Of a stretch of 64,000 nucleotides of DNA, positions 7,932 through 16,643 are shown in pieces. The DNA is from Haladaptatus halobius (GTDB lineage Archaea > Halobacteriota > Halobacteria > Halobacteriales > Haladaptataceae): assembly GCF_020618475.1 (NCBI RefSeq), contig NZ_CP085335.1:2356001-2420000 (forward strand). The letters run 5' to 3'. The notes beneath the pieces are model-generated. The model was not told where the DNA came from, searched no databases, and saw only the letters and a program-made list of their open reading frames with translations. Position 1 is the stretch's first letter, and each line of letters begins with the position of its first letter. The translations under genes were made by a program, and so were the position numbers.

Positions 7932-8828
7932 ATGAAGGTTCTCGTAGCCGGCGGAACCGGGTTCATCGGGGAAAATCTCGTGCGGGAACTCCACGAACGT
8001 GGCCACGAGGTGACGGTTCTCGCGCGCAATCCGGACGAGACCGACTTCCCCGACGCCATCAAGCGAGCGATGGGAGACGTGACCGCGCTCGCGTCCATCG
8101 AGGGCGCGTTCGAGGGACAGGACGCGGTGGTCAACTTCGTCGCGCTCTCGCCGCTGTTCAAGCCGCCACGCGGACTGACCCACATGAGCGTCCACCTCGG
8201 AGGCACGCAGAACGTCGTGCAGGCCGCGGAGGAGCACGACGTCGGGAAAATCGTCCAGATAAGCGCCCTCGGCGCCGACCCGACCGGGGCGACCGAGTAC
8301 ATCCGGGCGAAGGGGCAGGCCGAGGAGGTCGTGAAGGGTTCCGACCTGCGATGGACTATCTTCCGCCCGTCCGTCGTCTTCGGCGAGGGCAGCGAGTTCC
8401 TCTCGTTCACGAAGACGCTCACGCCGCCCTACCTCGCACCCCTCCCGGGCGGCGGGAAGACCCGCTTTCAGCCGATTTGGGTGGAAGATGTCGTCCCGAT
8501 ACTCGCGGACGGCCTCGACGAAGCGCACGACGGCGAAATCTACGAGGTCGGCGGGCCGGAGGTGTTGACCCTCGCTGACGTGGCGAAACTCGTCCGTCGC
8601 GCGGAGGGACAGCCGGTCACGATCGTCTCCCTGCCGATGGCGCTCGCGGGGGCGGGGCTAAAAGCCGGCGGCGCGATTCCGGGTTTCCCGATGGGTGCCG
8701 ACCAGTACCGCTCCCTGAAGTTCGACAATACCGTCCCCGACAACGACGCGACCGACTTCGGCGTCGAACCGGAGGAGATGACGACTCTCGGTGAGTATCT
8801 CGATATTACATCCGATGGAAATAATTGA
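7932..8828 (+). CDS. NAD(P)-binding protein of the complex I NDUFA9-like / atypical SDR family
   Basis: The 298-aa protein is a Rossmann-fold NAD(P) binder of the extended short-chain dehydrogenase class. The nucleotide loop GGTGFIGENLV lies at residues 8-18. ALGADPTGATEYIRAKGQAE, near residues 117-136, covers the usual Tyr-xxx-Lys region: the Tyr and Lys lie in YIRAK. The FRPSVVFGEGSEF segment is typical of NDUFA9-like proteins. Members may act in redox, quinone or isoprenoid steps, and no single substrate can be named. It starts about 80 bases from the thymidylate kinase start and carries the weak TATA-like sequence in that gap. The next 200 bases are AT-rich. Confidence 0.86.
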   Translation: MKVLVAGGTGFIGENLVRELHERGHEVTVLARNPDETDFPDAIKRAMGDVTALASIEGAFEGQDAVVNFVALSPLFKPPRGLTHMSVHLGGTQNVVQAAEEHDVGKIVQISALGADPTGATEYIRAKGQAEEVVKGSDLRWTIFRPSVVFGEGSEFLSFTKTLTPPYLAPLPGGGKTRFQPIWVEDVVPILADGLDEAHDGEIYEVGGPEVLTLADVAKLVRRAEGQPVTIVSLPMALAGAGLKAGGAIPGFPMGADQYRSLKFDNTVPDNDATDFGVEPEEMTTLGEYLDITSDGNN

Positions 8829-9027
8829 CAGAAAAATAGTAGAATGGATATATCCGGGCTTAAAAAGAGGTGTATAAAAACCATCCAATCGGACATGAAA
8901 AAGCTGTTAATGCTTCGCAGTTCGTCGATTTTTAGCTTAGGCTGTCACCAGTCTGAAACGGTCATCACCACAATATTTACATTCTAATCTATATCGTTAT
9001 TATAATAATTATTATCATTATAAATAG
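8829..9027. other. AT-rich intergenic stretch before the cetZ remnant
   Basis: This stretch departs sharply from the high-GC background. It includes tracts such as the run of TTATTATAATAATTATTATC at about 8996-9018. No open frame of protein-like composition was found on either strand. It is probably the old promoter and leader of the decayed cetZ gene that follows, since A/T-rich TATA regions precede haloarchaeal genes, but its length is larger than a promoter needs. Confidence 0.55.
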
Positions 9028-10101
9028 ATTAAACTTGCGATGATCGGATTCGGTCAAGCAGGCGGAAAGGTCGTTGACAAGTTCCTGGAATACGACCAGC
9101 GAACACAGAGCGGCATCGTTCGTGCCACGGTCGCGGTCAACACCGCGCGTGCTGAACTCATGGGCCTCGAACACGTTCCACAGGAGAACCGTATACTCAT
9201 CAGATAGTCCCGCGTCAAAGGACACGGCGTGGGTGCAGACAACGAACTCGGCGCGGAAATCGCCGAAGAGTATATCGACGAAGTGCAGGGCGCTATCGAC
9301 AACATCCCCGTCCACGAAGTCGATGCGTTCCTCATAATCACCGGAATGGGCGGCGGTTCGGAAAGCGGCGGTGCGCCAGTCGTGGCGAAACACCTGAAGC
9401 GCATCGACACCGAACCCGTCGACGGGCTCGGTATCCTGCCCAGAAGCGACGAGGGTGGCATCTACACCCTGACCACGGCGCGCTCGTTCCTGACGTTCGT
9501 CCGCGAAGTGAACAACCTGATGGTGTTCGACACCGACTCATGACGCCAGTCGGGCGAGAGCGTCGAGAGCGGCTACTCCGAAATCAACGAGGAGATCGTC
9601 ACGTGGTTCGGCATCCTCTTTGGAGCGGGTGAAGTCGGCGGCGACGATGTCTCGGAGAGCGTCGTAGATCCCAGCGAGATCATCAACACGCTCGCCGGCG
9701 GCGGCGTCTCGACCATCGACTACGCCGCAGAAGACGTCGAGATGCAGAACTCCGGCGGCCTCCTCTCGCGGTTCACCGGGAACGGCGGCGGTCACGGCGA
9801 AGACACTGCCCACACGACGAACCGAATCACGAGCTTCGTCCGAAAGGCGGCGCTCGGTCGACTGACCTTCCTCTGTGAGATTCAGGGAACCGAACGCGCA
9901 CTGCTCGTCCTGAGCGGTCCGTCACAGCATCTAAACCGGAAAGGTATCGAGCGCGGTCGCAAGTGGCTCGAGGGGCAAACGGGCAGTATGGAAGTTCGCG
10001 GTGGCGACTCCCCCGTCCACGAACCCAACAGCAGACCAACTACCGACTGCGCTGACTGCCACACTGTTGACCGTTGCGACTCGATTTTCGCAACCCCTTA
10101 A
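9028..10101 (+). pseudogene. cetZ: Decayed CetZ tubulin/FtsZ-family gene
   Basis: In one frame the sequence reads as a CetZ protein, the haloarchaeal tubulin relative linked to cell shape and motility. The expected start is the ATT at 9028 (IKLAMIGFGQAGGK), where intact genes have ATG. Family sequence continues with KVVDKFLEYDQRTQSGIV, then a TAG at 9205 (codon 60, normally Gln before SRVKGHG). The GTP-binding signature at about 9349-9369 reads GGGSESG instead of GGGTGSG. A TGA at 9541 (codon 172) sits where Trp/Arg is expected, followed by ESVESGYSEINEEIV and VDPSEIINTLAGGG. Homology ends near 10032 in VHEPNSR and the final 22 codons are unrelated, so about 60 C-terminal residues are lost. 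Frame is preserved throughout. A fragment translated from a later ATG is unlikely to bind GTP. Confidence 0.93.
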
Positions 10102-10125
10102 CCTACCTGCCGAGTAGCACCGCCC

Positions 10126-10737
10126 ATGCAGGTGGTGGTGCCGTTCGCGGCTGGCGAACCGAAGACGCGACTCGCCGACGCCCTCGCGCGCGACGAACGC
10201 CGCGAGTTCGCGCGCGCGATGCTCGGAGATGTGCTTTCCGCGATTCGCGCGACCGGTCGGGTACCCGCGGTTCTCACCACCAGCCGGATCGACGTGGACG
10301 CGCCACAGACGGTCGATTCCCGGCCGCTGACGCCCGCCGTGAACGCGGTGCTGGACGAGGAGGGGACGACCGCGATCGTGATGGCCGACCTCGCGCTGGC
10401 GACGCCCGCCGCGCTGGAACGATTGTTCTCCTCCGCGGGCGACGTGGTGCTCGCGCCGGGTCGCAGGGGCGGGACGAACGCACTCGTCGCGCGCCATCCC
10501 GAGTTTCGGGTCGATTACCACGGCACGTCGTATCTCGACCACCTCCGAATCGCGCGGACGATAGGTGCCTCCGTCGCGGAAGTGGACTCCCACCGACTCG
10601 CCACTGACGTGGACGAAATCGCCGACCTCGCGGAGGTGCTCACGCACGGTGACGGCGCGGCCCGCGACTGGCTTCTGGATGCGGGCTTCTCGCTCTCGGT
10701 GACGGACGGGCGAGTCGACGTGAGTCGGGAGAGATAA
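10126..10737 (+). CDS. cofC: 2-phospho-L-lactate guanylyltransferase (CofC), F420 biosynthesis
   Basis: This 203-aa nucleotidyltransferase activates 2-phospholactate with GTP to form lactyl-2-diphospho-5'-guanosine, the donor for coenzyme F420. The N-terminal MQVVVPFAAGEPKTRLADAL corresponds to the nucleotide-binding loop with the Lys/Arg pair. VMADLALATP near residues 86-95 and VLAPGRRGGTNAL near residues 109-121 are the other family motifs. Length and order match archaeal CofC. The gene lies 24 bases after the decayed cetZ frame and is on the same strand as cofG, separated by the convergent signal peptidase gene. The grouping with cofG and cofH supports the assignment. The stop is TAA. Confidence 0.9.
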   Translation: MQVVVPFAAGEPKTRLADALARDERREFARAMLGDVLSAIRATGRVPAVLTTSRIDVDAPQTVDSRPLTPAVNAVLDEEGTTAIVMADLALATPAALERLFSSAGDVVLAPGRRGGTNALVARHPEFRVDYHGTSYLDHLRIARTIGASVAEVDSHRLATDVDEIADLAEVLTHGDGAARDWLLDAGFSLSVTDGRVDVSRER

Positions 10738-10951
10738 GTCGAGCGAAGTGAGTCAGGACGAGCGAGGTCGAAACTACGCCGAGACGGTTGCCAAAGTGGT
10801 GGCCGGAACGGACACCGGGCGACCGGAACGACTCTAGCAATTCCGGCGTCGTGGTCGTGGCGAACTGCAGTCGAACGTGCCCGAACCACGGGATGCGGAG
10901 TTTCGCCTTGCCGACGACCCACGACGGTTTAACCGGGTCATATCGCCCCAC

Positions 10952-11488
10952 CTAGTCGTAACCCGCGTTGTTGTCCCCCTTCATGATGAATCCAGCGTGC
11001 GGGGCGGGGCAGTTGGCCAATTCCCGACAGTTGTTCGAAACGCCGACGTAGTCGGAGTCGGTCCTATTGTACCAGTTCTCGCCCGCTTCCACCCAGAACA
11101 TCGCGCGGTGGATGATCGGCGTTTCCCGACCGTTGCCGTCGGGTTCGAAGATTATCACGTCACCGTGGTCGTTGAACTCCTCGTAGCCGGACTGCTTTCC
11201 GGCGGGGTAGGTGACGACGTCCGTGTCGGCGTGGGCCGCCCCGCCCGCGAGTCGGCCTTCCTCCATCACAAAGATGAGGTCGCCGCGGTACATCTGCGGT
11301 TCCATGCTCCCGCTCTCGACGGCGACCATCGGCGGCCAGACGCCGCTGACGGCGAACAGGAGCAGACCGACGCCGACCGCCCATAACACCGTGCTCAGGA
11401 CGTCGCGGACGAAGGCAACGGGTTCCTCGTCGGTGGTTCGCAACCAGTGGAGTAGTTCGGTAGGGTTGGCGTCGGTCGGCGGGGACAT
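10952..11488 (-). CDS. Signal peptidase I (archaeal Sec11 type), truncated by in-frame TAG
   Basis: The start at 11488 (MSPPTDANPTELLHWLRTTD) gives 178 aa before the TAG at 10954-10952. A transmembrane helix occupies residues 30-50. The catalytic serine is Ser61 in AVESGSMEP; His127 in TPIIHRAMF and Asp172 in KGDNNAGYD complete the archaeal Ser-His-Asp site. In homologues the chain goes on after YDQ, and here the frame continues past TAG as VGRYDPVKPSWVVGKAK and LRIPWFGHVRL, so CAG to TAG is the likely mutation. The tail would normally carry a second membrane-facing segment. Whether the 178-residue form still works is unknown, since all three catalytic residues remain. Divergent from cofG, with an AT-rich promoter region around 11500-11540. 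Confidence 0.82.
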   Translation of the reverse strand: MSPPTDANPTELLHWLRTTDEEPVAFVRDVLSTVLWAVGVGLLLFAVSGVWPPMVAVESGSMEPQMYRGDLIFVMEEGRLAGGAAHADTDVVTYPAGKQSGYEEFNDHGDVIIFEPDGNGRETPIIHRAMFWVEAGENWYNRTDSDYVGVSNNCRELANCPAPHAGFIMKGDNNAGYD

Positions 11489-11633
11489 TCGTGTTTTCAG
11501 TGATGTATTTGTCTTGTTTGAATGTTTGAATTTACGTAAATTGATGTTCAGGGGTGGTTCCTCCTCTGACCATCCCACGTCTCGCTTCCGACTTCCAAAC
11601 TCACTTTTACCCCCTGCGACCTACCACTAGTCA

Positions 11634-12719
11634 ATGATTCCGGGGGCCGACGAGTACGACATCGACATCGCCATCGAAGCGTCCGAAATCGACCGCCTCC
11701 TCTCCGTCACCCCCGAAGACGTATCTTCCGCCGACGCGCTCACCTACGCAAAGAACGTTTTCATCCCCCTCACGACGGCCTGCCGGTACACCTGCACCTA
11801 CTGCACCTACTTCGACCCACCGGGGGAGGCGTCACTGCTCTCGCCCGAGGAGGTTAAAGAGATTCTTCGCACGGGCGCGGACGCGGGCTGTACCGAGGCA
11901 CTGTTCACCTTCGGTGACGACCCGGACGACCGCTACACGCAGGTCAACGAGCAGTTGACCGACTGGGGCCACGACTCGATCCACTCCTACCTCCGCGAAG
12001 TGTGCGAACTCGCGCTGGAAGAAGGGCTGCTTCCCCACTCGAATCCGGGCGATCAGACCCGAGAGCAGATGGAACTCGTCGCGGACGTGAACGCCAGCAT
12101 GGGCGTGATGCTGGAAACGACGGCGGACGTGTCGGCCCACGCCGGCCCGCGACAGAAGAATCCAGGGCAGCGACTCGCCACGATTCGAACCGCTGGCGAG
12201 TTGGGCGTTCCGTTCACCACCGGAATCCTCGTCGGCATCGGTGAGGACTGGCGCGACAGGGCCGAGAGCCTGCTCGCCATCCGCGCAATGCACGAGCGAT
12301 ACGACCACGTTCAGGAGGTCATCGTCCAGAACGTCGTCCCGAACGAGCGGTCGCAGTTCGAGCAACCCTCCGTCGAGACGATGCGCCGGGCCGTGGCGAT
12401 GGCGCGAGTGGCGCTCCCCGACGAAGTTTCGGTACAAGTCCCGCCGAACCTTTCGCCGACGCGCGACCTGTTGGACTGCGGCGTGGACGACCTCGGCGGC
12501 GTCTCACCCGTGACGGACGACTACATCAATCCCGACTACGCGTGGCCCGCCCTGCGTGAACTGGAGGATATCGCCGAGGAAGCGGGCGTCCAGCTGCGCG
12601 AGCGACTTCCAGTGTACGACCGGTTCGCGAGAGACGAGTGGTTGTCCGATTCCATCGGAACTGCCATCGACGCGGACGGTGCGGGTCGGCGATTCCGCGA
12701 CCTGCTCGTCGACGTTTGA
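11634..12719 (+). CDS. cofG: 7,8-didemethyl-8-hydroxy-5-deazariboflavin synthase subunit CofG
   Basis: This 361-aa radical-SAM enzyme works with CofH to build the deazaflavin chromophore of coenzyme F420 from tyrosine and a pyrimidine. The cluster-binding motif CRYTCTYC spans residues 50-57 (Cys50, Cys54, Cys57). Family-specific segments follow: EALFTFGDDPDDR, LGVPFTTGILVGIGE and the C-terminal VSPVTDDYINPDYAWP. The ATG at 11634 lies about 35 bases downstream of a TTTTA element at 11603, consistent with a short 5' leader. Convergent neighbour is cofH, whose 3' end is about 100 bases away. Length and motif set are typical. Confidence 0.96.
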   Translation: MIPGADEYDIDIAIEASEIDRLLSVTPEDVSSADALTYAKNVFIPLTTACRYTCTYCTYFDPPGEASLLSPEEVKEILRTGADAGCTEALFTFGDDPDDRYTQVNEQLTDWGHDSIHSYLREVCELALEEGLLPHSNPGDQTREQMELVADVNASMGVMLETTADVSAHAGPRQKNPGQRLATIRTAGELGVPFTTGILVGIGEDWRDRAESLLAIRAMHERYDHVQEVIVQNVVPNERSQFEQPSVETMRRAVAMARVALPDEVSVQVPPNLSPTRDLLDCGVDDLGGVSPVTDDYINPDYAWPALRELEDIAEEAGVQLRERLPVYDRFARDEWLSDSIGTAIDADGAGRRFRDLLVDV

Positions 12720-12821
12720 GCCCGTGAAGCGGGACCGCGCCGGGTTTTCAGCGGTTCCTCGTCGACGGTGACGTCTCTCGAACGGAGTGCCGAGGGACCA
12801 AGAGTGCGCGCTTCGAAATCC

Positions 12822-14174
12822 TCACTTGATCAGCGGCGTCCCGTCCGCGCACGGACCGAGCGTCGGCCCGAACGGCGGGTCGTCGGGGTCGATGTCGACT
12901 ATCTGGCGGTAGTCGGTCGAGCGCTCCGCGGGCATTCGACCGACAGCGTTCACCATCTCGACGTACTCCGCGAACGAGCGGAACTCTCCGAACTCGCCGC
13001 CCGCACGCTTCGTTATCTCCTCGGAGAGGATGGTTCCCATGAAGTCGTTCGCGCCGCAGGAGAGCATCTTCAACCCTTGCTCGTCGCCGTACTTCACCCA
13101 CGACGACTGGATATTTTCGATATTGTCGAGAAAGAGCCGGGAGACGGCTATCAGCAGTTCATCCTCGTGCGTCGTCGCGCCGTCGTCGACCATGCCGCGC
13201 TCGTAGAGCGGCGTGTTCCGGTGGACGAACGAGAGGGGGACGAATTCCGTTATCGCGCCCGTCCGGTCTTGCACGTCGCGGACTCGTTCGAGGTGCATCA
13301 CGCGGTGCATCTCATTTTCGACGTGACCGTACATGATGGTCGCGGTGGTGTCGAGCCCGACGGTCGTCGCGGCCTCTATCGCTTCGAGCCACTCGTCCGT
13401 GCCGATCTTTCCGGGGCAGATGACGTCGCGGACTTCGTCCACCAGAATCTCTGCGGCGGTACCCGGCACGCTGTCCAGACCCGCGGCTTTCAGTCGACGG
13501 AACACCTCCTCATAGCTCCAGTCCGTGCCTCTGCGGGCGTGGTAGGCCTCCTCGGGCGTCATCGAGTGGACGTGGACGCCGGGGAGACTCATGGCGCGAA
13601 GTTGATCGGCGTAGGTCGCGGGGTCTTTCTCGTAGGCCTCCGCGGGTTTGTAGTTCAGGTCGCCGCGATCGCTCGATTCGAGGATCTCGCGGTGTTCGTC
13701 GTCCAGCGCGAGAGCGGGATGGAGACCGCTCACCGACGTGACCTCGTAGATACCGCGTTTGCGGGCGTCGGCGACGATTTCGCGCGATTCGTCCGGCGTC
13801 TTCGTGAACCCGCCGTGATCGTCACCTCCCTTCTCGAAGTTCTGCGCCGTGTCTTTGAAATTGCAGAACAGACAGCCGGTGTTGCACGCGGTCGTGACGT
13901 TGTTGTTCAGGTTGGCGACGAACGTCACGCGGTCGCCGACCATCTCCTCGCGCCTGCGGTCTGCGGCCTCCAGCACGCGCTCTTTCCGGACGAGGTCGAT
14001 GCCGGGGCGGTCGGTGCCGGTCGTCAGCAGTTCGACGCCGTCGACGACCGTCAACCGGTCGCCGTTTCGCGCCTTTTCGAGCGCGTTCTCGAACGACTGG
14101 TCGGTTTCGGGGACGTGCTCGAAACCGAACTTCCCCCGAGGGACGTTGCTCTCAGCGCGCACGGTGTTCATCAC
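12822..14174 (-). CDS. cofH: 7,8-didemethyl-8-hydroxy-5-deazariboflavin synthase subunit CofH
   Basis: The 450-aa radical-SAM partner of CofG transfers the tyrosine-derived unit in the deazaflavin pathway. The motif ACNTGCLFCNF places cluster cysteines at residues 97, 101 and 104. Other family motifs are VTSVSGLHPALALDDEHREI, LDTTATIMYGHVENE and FVPLSFVHRNTPLYE, the last near the SAM/substrate pocket. It begins with two adjacent Met codons (14174 and 14171); either may serve. It is divergent from purC and convergent with cofG. Stop reads from 12822 (TGA). Confidence 0.95.
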   Translation of the reverse strand: MMNTVRAESNVPRGKFGFEHVPETDQSFENALEKARNGDRLTVVDGVELLTTGTDRPGIDLVRKERVLEAADRRREEMVGDRVTFVANLNNNVTTACNTGCLFCNFKDTAQNFEKGGDDHGGFTKTPDESREIVADARKRGIYEVTSVSGLHPALALDDEHREILESSDRGDLNYKPAEAYEKDPATYADQLRAMSLPGVHVHSMTPEEAYHARRGTDWSYEEVFRRLKAAGLDSVPGTAAEILVDEVRDVICPGKIGTDEWLEAIEAATTVGLDTTATIMYGHVENEMHRVMHLERVRDVQDRTGAITEFVPLSFVHRNTPLYERGMVDDGATTHEDELLIAVSRLFLDNIENIQSSWVKYGDEQGLKMLSCGANDFMGTILSEEITKRAGGEFGEFRSFAEYVEMVNAVGRMPAERSTDYRQIVDIDPDDPPFGPTLGPCADGTPLIK

Positions 14175-14315
14175 TCACTTCAACCGGTTCGACCCTCAAA
14201 AAGCGGTTGGTCGCGGCAGTCAAGTCGCACGAGCGTGCATACCTTCGCCACGCTGAGAGGTCAGGTCAGCACGGAGATGGAAACTTCTTAGTCCGGGCGC
14301 GGTAGATTTCGCACC

Positions 14316-15335
14316 ATGACGAGTGTGAAGGAGTTCCGGGTCGAACGCGAACCGACCCCGGACTCGCTTGGACGGGGGTCGTTTCTCTTCACCGACGACT
14401 ACTCGGTGTTCGACTGGGGCAAGATGCCCGACCGGATTCGGGACAAGGGTGCGAGTCTCTGCACCATGGGGTCATTCAACTTCGAACTGCTGGAAGAAGA
14501 GGGAATTCCGACGCACTACCGAGGGGTCGTCTCGGAGGGGGAAGTCGTCTCTCTGTCGGACGCGACCCGTCCCCCGACCGAGATGGCGATCGACCTCACG
14601 CAGGTGCCGAATCTTCCGCGCGAGGGACGAGACTACGATTACGACCTCTTCCACAGCGGTGCGGACGACAACTACCTGATTCCGCTCGAAATCGTCTTCA
14701 GGAACAGCGTTCCGGTCGGGTCGAGCCTCCGGCGGCGCTCCGAACCCGCCGACCACGGACTCGACTTTCCCGAGTGGCCCGATGGGGCGGTGCAACTGGA
14801 AGACCCCGTGGTGGAGTTCTCGACGAAGTTCGAGGAGGGCGACCGGTATCTCTCGCGGACGGAGGCCGACGAAATCGCGGGGAAAGCTAGCGTGGACGAG
14901 CTGGAGCGCATCGCCCGCGAGGTGAACGACCTCGTCACCCGACGGGCTTCCGAGGCGAGCCTGACCCACGAAGACGGGAAGATAGAGTGCCTCTACTACG
15001 ACGGCGAGGTTCGCGTCGCCGACGTGGTCGGCACCTTCGACGAGAACCGGTTCACGTTCCACGGCCAGCAGGTGAGCAAGGAGTTCCTGCGCCAGTACCA
15101 CAAGCGCGAACAGTCTGCGTGGGTCGACGCGGTTCGGGACGCCAAGAGCGAGGCAAAAGCGCGCGACATCGCCGAATGGAAATCGCTATGCGAGACCGAA
15201 CCGGAACCCCTCCCGGACGAGGTGCTCGCGGCGGCGCGCGGTCTCTACTGCGCCGGGACGAACGCCTACGTCGGTCGCGAGTTCTTCGACGCCCCCGCGC
15301 TGGAAGACGCCATCATGGTCATAAAAGACGTTTAG
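14316..15335 (+). CDS. purC: Phosphoribosylaminoimidazole-succinocarboxamide synthase (PurC)
   Basis: This 339-aa enzyme joins CAIR and aspartate with ATP to give SAICAR in purine synthesis. N-terminal motifs are the phosphate-binding [17 protein letters not shown] and RDKGASLC. The aspartate/nucleotide region is [20 protein letters not shown] near residues 130-149, followed by [18 protein letters not shown]-like sequence. Haloarchaeal PurC is longer than the bacterial enzyme because of a C-terminal extension, and this protein shows it ([18 protein letters not shown] and [10 protein letters not shown]). The stop is TAG. The start codon ATG is the only one fitting the conserved N-terminus. Confidence 0.92.
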   Translation: MTSVKEFRVEREPTPDSLGRGSFLFTDDYSVFDWGKMPDRIRDKGASLCTMGSFNFELLEEEGIPTHYRGVVSEGEVVSLSDATRPPTEMAIDLTQVPNLPREGRDYDYDLFHSGADDNYLIPLEIVFRNSVPVGSSLRRRSEPADHGLDFPEWPDGAVQLEDPVVEFSTKFEEGDRYLSRTEADEIAGKASVDELERIAREVNDLVTRRASEASLTHEDGKIECLYYDGEVRVADVVGTFDENRFTFHGQQVSKEFLRQYHKREQSAWVDAVRDAKSEAKARDIAEWKSLCETEPEPLPDEVLAAARGLYCAGTNAYVGREFFDAPALEDAIMVIKDV

Positions 15336-15358
15336 AACGCTGAGTTCGTCCAGTTTTC

Positions 15359-15547
15359 TCACCGGAAAAAGATGGAATCTCGCTCGAACGTGAGCGGTCG
15401 GCGTTCCAGCGAAATCGACTCCACCGATTCGTCGTGATAGTGCTGAACGGTATTGAGGAGTGGGAAGTGGGAAGGGGAAGGTGTGGGTGGTGTGCCGGGC
15501 GCGCGGAGTGGGAGGATGGGAGAGAGGTGTCGTGCGCGCCCATCCAC
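15359..15547 (-). CDS. Possible 62-aa ORF with a conserved-looking C-terminus
   Basis: The gap between purC and the DapA-like gene contains one minus-strand ORF. Its N-terminal half is proline-rich (LPLRAPGTPPTPSPSHFPL) and corresponds to the purine-rich plus-strand tract at about 15450-15540. Its last 28 residues (TVQHYHDESVESISLERRPL and FERDSIFFR) look like real haloarchaeal protein. It may be a small gene with a different start or a remnant. I do not recognise a family and nothing else was found in the gap. Confidence 0.28.
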   Translation of the reverse strand: MDGRARHLSPILPLRAPGTPPTPSPSHFPLLNTVQHYHDESVESISLERRPLTFERDSIFFR

Positions 15548-15634
15548 GACTGGGGACGGTGAGGACTTAAAACCGCGTCAGACAGCCGTGTGACTGCCGT
15601 CGGATTCATGGTCGCAGCGCGAGAGCGAACGCAC

Positions 15635-16501
15635 ATGCACGGAACCGGCGTACCACTGGTGACACCGTTCGACGGCGACGGCGACCTTCTGGAAGGTGAC
15701 CTCCGCGAACTCGTCCGCTGGGTCGAATCGCGTGGCGTGGATTTCATCGTCCCCTGTGGGTCGAACAGCGAGGCGGAACTGATGAGCGTCGAGGAGCGCG
15801 CCCGAGTGGTCGAGATCGTCGCGGAGGAGGCCGACGTTCCCGTTCTCGCCGGAACCGGCCACCCCGGCCTCCGCGAGACCCTGCGCCAGACCGACCTCGC
15901 GGCGGAAGCGGGAGCAGACGCCGTGCTCGTCGTGACGCCCTTCTACTTCGGCCACGACGAGGCGGCGATGGCCGACCACTACCGCACCGTCGCCAACGAG
16001 AGTCCGCTTCCGGTCTACCTCTACAGCGTCCCGGCGTACACCGACGTCGCGCTCTCGCCCGAACTCGTCGGCGACCTCGCCGACCACGAGAACGTCGCTG
16101 GGATGAAAGACTCCAGCGGGAATCTGACGCGCCTCCAGCGCGAACGCGCCCGAACCGAGGACGCCGATTTCGACCTCCTCGTCGGGAGCGGGAGCATCTA
16201 CGCCCCCGGACTCGACGCGGGTGCCGACGGGGGCGTCCTCGGGCTGGCGAACGTCGCGCCGGAGCGAACCGACGAGATATACCGACTCCACCGAGGCGGG
16301 CACGGCGAACAGGCCCGACAGGTGAACGCCCACCTCGTCGAGTTGAACTGCGCGATAACGACGCGATACGGCGTTCCCGGCGCGAAGGCGGCCATGCGAG
16401 AGCGCGGCGCACCGGCGGGAGAGCCTCGCAGACCGCACCGACCGGTGAGCGACGACGTCCGCGCCGAATTGGCCGATCTGATACGTGCCGCGGAACCCTG
16501 A
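15635..16501 (+). CDS. DapA/N-acetylneuraminate lyase family aldolase
   Basis: The 288-aa protein is a class I aldolase of the dihydrodipicolinate synthase family. From ATG 15635 (MHGTGVPLVTPFDGDGDLLE) it has the pyruvate-binding CGSNSEAELMS segment near residues 41-51, Tyr130 in PVYLYSVPAYT and the Schiff-base Lys158 in AGMKDSSGN. The third residue of the classic GTTGE loop is replaced by GSNSE, a pattern that fits a branch acting on other keto acids (KDG/sugar acid aldolases) as well as DapA, so the substrate is open. Longer in-frame starts exist at 15590 and 15608; a TTAAAA element at 15567 lies upstream of them all. Genes for lysine biosynthesis are not adjacent. Confidence 0.83.
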   Translation: MHGTGVPLVTPFDGDGDLLEGDLRELVRWVESRGVDFIVPCGSNSEAELMSVEERARVVEIVAEEADVPVLAGTGHPGLRETLRQTDLAAEAGADAVLVVTPFYFGHDEAAMADHYRTVANESPLPVYLYSVPAYTDVALSPELVGDLADHENVAGMKDSSGNLTRLQRERARTEDADFDLLVGSGSIYAPGLDAGADGGVLGLANVAPERTDEIYRLHRGGHGEQARQVNAHLVELNCAITTRYGVPGAKAAMRERGAPAGEPRRPHRPVSDDVRAELADLIRAAEP

Positions 16502-16643
16502 ACTGGAGCGAGGCGACGCCGAGTCGCCCCTCGCACTCGGCGAAAATATGACTGAGAGACGAACGGTCCGCCGGTCGAAGTAAGAATGACTACTATCAGA
16601 CGTTCGTAACTTCGAACCGTATCCCGACTCATAGGGTGGACAA

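Noticed and set aside
15319-15747. Long minus-strand ORF overlapping purC and the DapA-like gene
   Set aside because: It is antisense to coding sequence with serine/proline-rich residues typical of a shadow frame; only a short internal part near 15360-15450 looked protein-like.
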